Origin: Mesobacillus boroniphilus JCM 21738
Lineage (GTDB): Bacteria > Bacillota > Bacilli > Bacillales > Cytobacillaceae
Assembly (NCBI RefSeq): GCF_000517385.1
Contig: NZ_BAUW01000034.1
Span: 1 to 39,016 of the forward strand
Reading direction: 5' to 3'
Length of the DNA stretch: 39,016 bases
Every line of letters begins with the position of its first letter. The first letter of the stretch is position 1. The translations under genes and the position numbers were made by a program. Positions 32,420 through 39,016 of this stretch are shown one piece after another. The notes beneath the pieces were generated by a model. That model saw nothing but the letters and a program-made list of their open reading frames with translations. It did not search any database and was not told the origin of the DNA.

Positions 32420-33196
32420 CCAGCTCTTGGTAATTGGATTTATTGCATTATTTGCAGCTGCTTCAGGATATTTTCAGCTTTTAAAACCATCGGGAGCTGT
32501 GGCTGCTTTTTTGACTGGGATGTCCATATGGGCAGGTTTTGGTTTAAAGGGGCTTTTTTTAATGGGAGTTTTCTTTCTCACTTCCAGCTTCCTGTCCAGG
32601 TATAAAAGCAAGATGAAGGAACACCTCGGAGAGTTGCATGAAAAAGGAGCAGCAAGGGATTGGGCCCAGGTAGCAGCAAATGGGGGAACTGCAGCAATTG
32701 CAGGTCTTGCACATTTTATTTCTCCGGATCCAGTTTGGATCATTGTACTTGCGATTTCCATTGCCAGTGCCAATGCAGATACCTGGGCGTCAGAACTTGG
32801 TGTGCTAAGCAGACAGCAGCCGGTATCGATCAAATCCTTCAAAAGGGTGCCGCGAGGAACCTCTGGAGCAATATCTGGACTTGGAACAGCCGCTTCAGCA
32901 GCTGGCTCCTTGTTAATTGCTTTAATCGGCGGTTATCTATTCGGTGAAGGTGTTGGATGGATATTGTCAGTGTTTCTTTTCGGTGTAACCGGGGCGTTGC
33001 TGGATACGCTGTTTGGAGCTATATTCAGGGAGGATTTAAATGCGTACGCTGCAATCTTTTTACTGAAAAATTAACCCATTGCAACCTGCCAACCAAACAG
33101 GTTTCTGGTTTTACCCGGATCAACAACGACGTCGTAAACTTTATCTCATGTTTGACAGCGGCTATTATGGGAATGGCTTTATATAACACCCTTTAA
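32409..33196 (+). CDS. DUF92 family integral membrane protein, frame broken near 33026
   Basis: About seven membrane segments, with the family signature SIASANADTWASELG and FKRVPRGTSGAISGLGT. As read, the frame ends at 33074 with AYAAIFLLKN. Adding one C at about 33026 (ATATTCCAGGG) joins it to the C-terminus FKCVRCNLFTEKLTHC, then RINNDVVNFISCLTAA. This is the expected Cys-containing loop (CxxC...HC) and last helix of DUF92 proteins. Restored length is 262 residues, normal for the family, whose archaeal and plant members include phytyl/farnesyl phosphate kinases (VTE6-like); the bacterial function is unknown. The start is TTG 32409, nine bases after AAGGAG, overlapping yqgN. Confidence 0.85.
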
Positions 33197-33275
33197 GTTT
33201 AAATCAGATGTACCGTGGTCAACAGGATGGCAGCATTCTAAGAAAACAATAAGAATCGAAATGTAACAAAATGTT

Positions 33276-33294
33276 TATAATGATAACGTTTCCT
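33276..33294 (+). promoter_or_regulatory. ldh promoter -10 with cre-like site
   Basis: A perfect TATAAT at 33276-33281 lacks a clear -35. It is overlapped by ATGATAACGTTTCCT (33280-33294), which matches the cre consensus WTGNAANCGNWNNCW with one mismatch. This would place CcpA at the start of transcription of lactate dehydrogenase. No Rex operator was seen nearby. Confidence 0.4.
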
Positions 33295-33345
33295 TAATTT
33301 AAAAGCGATACATTAAATTCGATAAACAACGTACAATCTAATTGA

Positions 33346-34323
<978 letters not shown>

Positions 34324-34330
34324 GAAGAAC

Positions 34331-34361
34331 GGGCTGCTGATCAAATGCAGCCCCTTTTTTG
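34331..34361 (+). terminator. Terminator after ldh
   Basis: GGGCTGC (34331-34337) and GCAGCCC (34347-34353) flank TGATCAAAT, followed by six T. Confidence 0.85.
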
Positions 34362-34488
34362 GTATTAAAAATTATAAACTTTGTACACTTTTTTTCTATA
34401 TAAATATATACATCTTTTGGAATGGATATTTAAAGATGAGTGGATAAAAAATTGGTTTTATTCCCAAAATAAAAAGGGAGGGATTTAT

Positions 34489-34686
34489 ATGGGAAGGAAG
34501 ATAATTTCGATTTTCATGCTTGGTCTTGCAGGCTATTTTGTTTTTGAGAACAGGTACCGTGTCATGAATATGCTTCTTGGCAACAGGTTTTTGCGCCGGG
34601 TGGCAGTGGGATCAATCATGGGTCTGCCTGGTATCAGAAGCAAAATGATGGATTCATTATTCTCAGGACCTTCGGAGTTTCAGTAA
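34489..34686 (+). CDS. Small hypothetical membrane protein (YqgO position)
   Basis: A 65-residue protein with one N-terminal membrane segment (KIISIFMLGLAGYFVF, residues 4-19). A positively charged amphipathic part follows (RYRVMNMLLGNRFLRRVAVG), then a short Met/Ser-rich tail. ATG 34489 follows AAGGGAGGG by five to six bases, while the longer frame from 34381 has no ribosome site. Its size and place upstream of gluP resemble B. subtilis yqgO, but I cannot confirm homology. Confidence 0.7.
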   Translation: MGRKIISIFMLGLAGYFVFENRYRVMNMLLGNRFLRRVAVGSIMGLPGIRSKMMDSLFSGPSEFQ

Positions 34687-34710
34687 AAAGACCTTGTCGG
34701 GTCTTTTTCT
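34685..34710 (+). terminator. Terminator after the small membrane protein gene
   Basis: AAAAAGACC (34685-34693) and GGTCTTTTT (34700-34708) form a nine-pair stem; the stem starts within the stop codon. Confidence 0.8.
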
Positions 34711-34790
34711 GTTTATAGAGCTCTTGTTATCTTGCTAATGGTTCTTTAGTTTATAATAATTTTATAGAGGAAAAAATAAATACATATTAA

Positions 34791-36371
34791 ATGCTGGACC
34801 GTAGCAGGAAAGTAGGGGAGAAGTTGGCTTTTTTGGAAGAGTATTTGTTTTGGAAGGTCACGGAATTCCTGATTGTGAAGAAGGAGTATCGTATCCTACA
34901 GCTATCCCAGGGTCAAGGAGAGCTATGGCTGGAAAAAACAGAAAACAAGAATACGCAGCTTGTTCGCCTGCTGCATTATAATCTTGATTGGAGCAACTGG
35001 CTGCTCAGGGATCTCGAGATGATTGCGGAGAATGGAGACAGAATCCGCAGAAGACTTGCTAAAGGAGAGTTAAAGATTCTTAACCTTTACTTTAGTGCGT
35101 ATCCCCCAGTAGACGATTATGAGTTTAGAATCGCGGAACCGACCCTTTCTGAAAATGGCAAGGTAACTATTGAGTCCATTTTAGTGGATCGGGCAAATGC
35201 ATCAGAAGCCTTAAGGAAAATAGAAAATAGGATTGATGGTAACATCGAGATTGATTTAGCAGACGAATTCTCAGTGGATGATATAGATTCTATAAGGAAA
35301 AATACTCTTTCCAGTGCAGTTAGTCGTGCTAAGGAAGAACAGTCGATATTTAATTATGGGAAGCCTTTTTTCACCTATCTATTCATTGCGGTACAGGTGT
35401 TGATGTTTCTGGTACTTGAGGCAGCGGGAGGAAGCACGGATACGTCAACGTTGATAAAATTTGGTGCAAAATTCAACCCGCTTATACTTGAGGGGGAATG
35501 GTGGCGGTTTTTCACACCGATTATCATCCACATTGGAATGCTCCACCTATTCATGAATACTCTCGCTTTATATTACTTAGGGACGATGGTTGAACGACTT
35601 TACGGCAACTTGCGGTTTTTGTTTATTTATATTTTTTCTGGCTTCGCCGGTGTACTGGCCAGCTTCATTTTCAGTCCAAATCTTTCAGCAGGAGCGAGCG
35701 GCGCGATCTTTGGATGCTTCGGAGCCTTACTTTATTTTGGTGTCGCCAAACCTAGACTGTTTTGGCGCACATTGGGACTGAATATTCTTATTGTGCTTGG
35801 AATCAACCTTGCTTTTGGGTTTACGATTCCTGGAATCGATAATGCTGGACATATAGGAGGCCTTGCCGGAGGATTTGCATCAGCCGGTATTTTCCACCTT
35901 CCTAAAAAGAAACGTCCATTGCTTCAAGGGGGATTCCTGGTTGTTTCAGTTGCGGCAGTTCTTTTCTCCTTGCAGTATGGTTTTAGCGGCAAAGCAAATT
36001 TAGTAGATGAAAGATCGATATTGGTGCTTGCGCAACAGCATATTAAAGCGGAAGAGTATGAGCAGGCAAATGAGCTGCTTAATGATTATCGCCAGTTGGA
36101 GACACTCTCGGCAGAATCATTATTCATGCTTTCATTTACCGAAATCAAGCTGGGTCAGCTTGAGGATGCTAAAAGTAATCTTCTTAAGGTTATTGATATC
36201 GCTCCTGACTTCCATGAAGCATATTACAATCTGGCATTGATTTATTTTGATGAAAAGGATCTCACGAAAGCCCAAACTTATGCTGAAAAGGCGGTAGAGT
36301 TAAATCCTGGGCAGGATAGCTACCGAAAAACACTGGAGCAGATTAATTATTACCTTGAAGAAGCTGCTTGA
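34791..36371 (+). CDS. gluP: Rhomboid intramembrane serine protease with C-terminal TPR
   Basis: Homologue of B. subtilis YqgP/GluP, which cleaves membrane proteins and works in membrane protein quality control. The N-terminal cytoplasmic domain has about 180 residues. The rhomboid core has seven membrane segments, with the HxxxN loop in LHLFMNTLALYYLG, catalytic Ser in SAGASGAIFG and catalytic His in DNAGHIGGLAGGF. The C-terminal extracytoplasmic part of about 130 residues carries TPR repeats (AKSNLLKVIDIAPDFHEAYYNLALIYF and AQTYAEKAVELNP). The start is uncertain: ATG 34791 lacks a ribosome site. TTG 34824 (AFLEEYLFWK follows, lining up with the B. subtilis N-terminus) lies behind AGGGGAG and may be the true start. 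The 3' end overlaps the opposite-strand gene by 29 bases. Confidence 0.92.
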   Translation: MLDRSRKVGEKLAFLEEYLFWKVTEFLIVKKEYRILQLSQGQGELWLEKTENKNTQLVRLLHYNLDWSNWLLRDLEMIAENGDRIRRRLAKGELKILNLYFSAYPPVDDYEFRIAEPTLSENGKVTIESILVDRANASEALRKIENRIDGNIEIDLADEFSVDDIDSIRKNTLSSAVSRAKEEQSIFNYGKPFFTYLFIAVQVLMFLVLEAAGGSTDTSTLIKFGAKFNPLILEGEWWRFFTPIIIHIGMLHLFMNTLALYYLGTMVERLYGNLRFLFIYIFSGFAGVLASFIFSPNLSAGASGAIFGCFGALLYFGVAKPRLFWRTLGLNILIVLGINLAFGFTIPGIDNAGHIGGLAGGFASAGIFHLPKKKRPLLQGGFLVVSVAAVLFSLQYGFSGKANLVDERSILVLAQQHIKAEEYEQANELLNDYRQLETLSAESLFMLSFTEIKLGQLEDAKSNLLKVIDIAPDFHEAYYNLALIYFDEKDLTKAQTYAEKAVELNPGQDSYRKTLEQINYYLEEAA

Positions 36372-37224
36372 GTACGATGCTCTCGCCAGAGTCAGTTTGT
36401 ATTACCACCAGCAGGTGGCTCTTATCATTAGAAACCAAAATCAAAGGCATGGTACTGTCAACAGGATTAACGACAGTGCCATCGCTTTTTTTTATGCCTA
36501 GGTAATAATTCTTATATAATCCCTCCCATAGCTTTCCAACAATATTGGCAGTTTCCTTTTGTGTGAAACCTTTTAAAGGCTGATCTTCGTATTGTCTGAT
36601 TGTATCGAGAGGTACAGCAATATAATTCGAAGCTTTAAACCCATATGTCTTTTGGGCCTTGTTCAAGCTTTTATTCAGTGTGTTACTTACACTCTTATCC
36701 AGGACATTCTTCCATTCCTTCTCTTGCTTGCTTTTAGCGATAGAGAAGGATTGAAGTGGGCTGAAAGGAGAATCAATCACATATAGCATGTCATCAGACA
36801 TCCTTTGAGCGCTTGTGATTCTGTCGCCGTCACCATGCAGTTCGGAGTAATGAAAAGTGATGGCGTCATACCTTGTGCTTTCCCCATTTGAAAAGAAGTC
36901 TTCCTGGTATACATCTGCTGTATCCTGCTCCCATTTAGCCGTTTTACCTTTTAAAAGGCCGTTAACGAACAATAGGCCCATATCCTGTCTTAAGTATGCC
37001 TCCCGGTCCAACCTGGATTGCATCTTCCAATCAATCGTATGCTTATCATTTTTTTTATCTTTTTGCAGCGTCAACGAAGTGCTCGCGCTCTTGTACTGCA
37101 CTGAATCATTCAATGGAAAAAAAGTGATCGTTTCCTCCGAACTGTTCATGTTCTGCAGCTGGATCATCAATGCGGAGACTGCAATGGCTAAAGCGCTAAT
37201 TCCCAAAAAAATATACTTTTTCAT
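36343..37224 (-). CDS. Hypothetical membrane-anchored exported protein
   Basis: A 293-residue protein with one N-terminal anchor or signal segment (KKYIFLGISALAIAVSALMI, residues 2-21). An extracytoplasmic domain of about 270 residues follows, rich in Lys, Asp, Ser and Gln, with FFPLNDSVQYKSASTSLTLQ, HYSELHGDGDRITSAQ and a C-terminal beta-rich part ending MPLILVSNDKSHLLVVIQTD. No cysteine lies in a lipobox context. ATG 37224 follows GGGTGAG by about five bases; the frame open to 37293 lacks a site. I do not recognise the family. It is convergent with gluP, overlapping its 3' end by 29 bases, so the two messages can pair. Confidence 0.78.
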   Translation of the reverse strand: MKKYIFLGISALAIAVSALMIQLQNMNSSEETITFFPLNDSVQYKSASTSLTLQKDKKNDKHTIDWKMQSRLDREAYLRQDMGLLFVNGLLKGKTAKWEQDTADVYQEDFFSNGESTRYDAITFHYSELHGDGDRITSAQRMSDDMLYVIDSPFSPLQSFSIAKSKQEKEWKNVLDKSVSNTLNKSLNKAQKTYGFKASNYIAVPLDTIRQYEDQPLKGFTQKETANIVGKLWEGLYKNYYLGIKKSDGTVVNPVDSTMPLILVSNDKSHLLVVIQTDSGESIVLKQLLQGNN

Positions 37225-37369
37225 TATGCTCACCCTTTTCAGATTGTCTGGTAGGTCGGTATAACCACTATATGATACTTGTCCGGAACACATGCAATTA
37301 AGTATGTATTTACGTTTTTTTGTCTAAGATGGTGAAAGAAGTGGACAGGAAAATATTGGTCAGCTTATT

Positions 37370-37399
37370 TCATAATCGCTGTTCCTGTATTACATGGTA
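37370..37399 (+). promoter_or_regulatory. Sigma-G-like promoter of the germination gene
   Basis: TCATA (37370-37374) and CATGGTA (37393-37399) are 18 bases apart. They resemble the sigma-G elements G-N-A-T-R and CATNNTA, except for T instead of G at the first -35 position. Forespore expression would suit the downstream gene. Confidence 0.4.
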
Positions 37400-37501
37400 A
37401 GTGCTCTTTCAATTTTAACCTGGTCCAAGACCGCAGTTAGATTTATGATCGCATCAGCAAAGTTTATAAAAGAGCCTTAACGAAAGGTGTTTGGTTAGAA
37501 T

Positions 37502-38962
37502 ATGGCAGAAAAAACGAAGCATCCCGTACAGGAAAATCTGAAAAAAAATATTGAGTATTTAAGAGAAGAACTAGGAATTGGCAAGAGTTTTGATGTCATC
37601 CAGCTGGATGTCGAGTACGCCGGCAGAGAAATGGCTTTGTTTCTTGTAGATGGATTTGTAAAGGACGATATCCTTCTCTATATCATGCAGTTGCTTGCGA
37701 AGCTTGAGCCTGGTGCCCTGGATATTGATACACTCAAGAAACTGGTCAAGACATATATCCCTTATGTTGAGGTAGAAACGACTGATGACCTTGATAAGGT
37801 AGCGGATATGGTTTTGGCCGGTCCTACAGCGCTTGCGGTAGATGGAGTGGCCGAAATCATCCTGATTGATGCAAGAACCTATCCAGTGCGCGGGCCACAG
37901 GAACCGGATACAGAAAGGGTGGTAAGAGGTTCGAGAGATGGTTTCGTGGAAACATTGGTCTTCAATACTGCGCTTACTAGAAGGCGAATCCGCGACCGCA
38001 CTTTGAGAATGGAGTACATGCAGGTTGGCAGAAGGTCGCAAACAGATGTAGTCGTCAGTTACATAGAAGATATTGCCGATCCCGAGATGGTCAAGAAAGT
38101 AAAGGATTCAATCAGTAAAATTGATACTGACGGACTGCCGATGGGAGAGAAAACGATCGAGGAATTTATCTCAGGCCAGCATTGGAACCCATTTCCCACT
38201 GTGAGATACACAGAGCGCCCGGATACCGCGGCAACACATTTATATGAAGGGCATGTTTGCATTATCGTTGACGGATCACCAAGTGTCCTTATTACGCCGA
38301 CAACTTTCTGGCATCATTTGCAGCATGCCGAGGAGTACCGCAATAAGCCGCTTGTCGGCGCTTATCTTAGAATGGTACGCTTCATGGCTGTATGGGCATC
38401 CTTGTTCATGCTTCCTTTATGGTATTTATTCGCGGTCAAACCAGAATTGCTTCCGGAGAAGCTGACATTTATCGGTCCGAATGATCCGGGGCAAATCCCG
38501 TTATTTCTTCAGTTCTTCCTGATTGAAATAGGAATCGATGTGCTCAGGATGGCCGCCATCCATACGCCAACCTCCCTGGCAACCGCGCTTGGACTTGTCG
38601 CCGCCCTGATGATTGGGCAAGTGGCAGTCGAAGTGGGCCTGCTGACGAATGAAGTCATCCTTTACCTTGCGATTGCGGCAATTGGAACTTTTGCAACACC
38701 AAGTTATGAAATGAGCCTGGCTAACCGGCTCGTAAGGATATTCCTGTTAGTACTGACTGCAGCATTCCAGCTGTACGGATTCCTAATTGGGGTCGTCTTG
38801 TTCATCATCTTGCTTGCAAGAATGAATTCCTTTGGGGTACCGTACCTGTGGCCGTTCATTCCGTTCAACCCGCGGGCCTTCCGTGACGTGCTCGTTCGGT
38901 CTCCAATTCCATTAAAGAACAGAAGGCCGCGGATCCTTAAACCGCAGGATCCAGATCGGTAA
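37502..38962 (+). CDS. Spore germination protein, GerA/SpoVAF family
   Basis: A 486-residue protein of the GerA A-subunit superfamily, closest in size and N-terminal text (VQENLKKNIEYLREELG, MALFLVDGFVKDDILLY) to SpoVAF. The N-terminal soluble domain of about 270 residues includes RGSRDGFVETLVFNTALTRRRIRD, a signature of this family, and GHVCIIVDGSPSVLITPTTF. The C-terminal half has about five membrane segments and ends in a proline- and arginine-rich tail (PLKNRRPRILKPQDP). SpoVAF in B. subtilis lies in the spoVA operon that moves dipicolinic acid; here the gene stands alone, so it is probably a paralogue. AAAGGTG lies about 13 bases before the ATG, rather far. A sigma-G-like promoter is upstream and a terminator follows. 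Confidence 0.85.
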   Translation: MAEKTKHPVQENLKKNIEYLREELGIGKSFDVIQLDVEYAGREMALFLVDGFVKDDILLYIMQLLAKLEPGALDIDTLKKLVKTYIPYVEVETTDDLDKVADMVLAGPTALAVDGVAEIILIDARTYPVRGPQEPDTERVVRGSRDGFVETLVFNTALTRRRIRDRTLRMEYMQVGRRSQTDVVVSYIEDIADPEMVKKVKDSISKIDTDGLPMGEKTIEEFISGQHWNPFPTVRYTERPDTAATHLYEGHVCIIVDGSPSVLITPTTFWHHLQHAEEYRNKPLVGAYLRMVRFMAVWASLFMLPLWYLFAVKPELLPEKLTFIGPNDPGQIPLFLQFFLIEIGIDVLRMAAIHTPTSLATALGLVAALMIGQVAVEVGLLTNEVILYLAIAAIGTFATPSYEMSLANRLVRIFLLVLTAAFQLYGFLIGVVLFIILLARMNSFGVPYLWPFIPFNPRAFRDVLVRSPIPLKNRRPRILKPQDPDR

Positions 38963-38966
38963 AAAT

Positions 38967-38994
38967 AAAAAAGCAGCGCTTGCTGCTTTTTTAT
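38967..38994 (+). terminator. Terminator after the germination gene
   Basis: AAAAAAGCAGC (38967-38977) and GCTGCTTTTTT (38982-38992) are perfect arms with a GCTT loop. Confidence 0.88.
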
Positions 38995-39016
38995 TGTTTA
39001 GGAAACTATAAAATTT

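Overview
This 39 kb window is a chromosomal segment from an endospore-forming, low-GC member of the Bacillaceae, most like a Mesobacillus/Bacillus relative. That reading rests on AGGAGG-type ribosome sites, T-rich hairpin terminators, sporulation and germination genes, and a gene order that follows the B. subtilis yqf-yqg region from cccA to yqgP. Lineage-specific insertions are an acyl-CoA dehydrogenase, a zinc ABC operon, a Na+/phosphate symporter, an Fnr-type regulator, a small glycan cluster, a DUF92 gene and an L-lactate dehydrogenase.

Layout. 1-780: a dispersed-repeat-like stretch and a membrane protein. 797-2066: acyl-CoA dehydrogenase behind a promoter with a near-perfect CcpA operator (cre). 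2.2-8.8 kb: cccA, trmK-yqfO, ispH and yqfQ (minus strand, the latter behind a sigma-K-like promoter), cshB, nfo. 8.8-15.3 kb: a repeat cluster, yqfT, a Zur-box-controlled znuC-znuB-zur operon, yqfW, yqfX, ispG, yqfZ, yqgB. 15.4-21 kb: Na+/Pi symporter with an upstream PHO-box-like array, yqgC, an Fnr-like [4Fe-4S]-type regulator, sodA, a yqgE-type MFS protein. 21.1-28 kb: pbpA, then a classic PHO box and pstS-pstC-pstA-pstB-phoU. 28-31.5 kb: yqzD-yqzC (minus) and a DUF4912 / GT4 glycosyltransferase / unknown-protein cluster. 31.5-39 kb: rpmG, yqgN, DUF92, ldh, a small membrane protein, rhomboid protease gluP (yqgP), an unknown membrane-anchored protein, and a GerA/SpoVAF-family germination protein.

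Functional themes are phosphate supply (symporter, Pst system, PhoU, two PHO boxes), metal and redox homeostasis (Zur/Znu, Mn-SOD, Fnr-like protein, cytochrome c-550), isoprenoid synthesis (ispG, ispH), and cell wall and spore functions (pbpA, yqfQ, germination protein).

The most striking property is technical or evolutionary: six otherwise intact, conserved genes (acyl-CoA dehydrogenase, yqfO, cshB, pbpA, the third glycan-cluster gene, DUF92) each carry one frame break. Every break is explained by loss of one or two bases from a short homopolymer run, and the restored lengths match the families. I read these as sequencing errors rather than pseudogenes, so these genes are listed as restored, full-length CDS with the break described. 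I see no rRNA, tRNA, CRISPR array, prophage or insertion sequence. I did not find a convincing new defence or mobile system; the least explained material is the DUF4912/GT4 cluster, the 430-base region before sodA, and the TGTCCGTCA repeat cluster.
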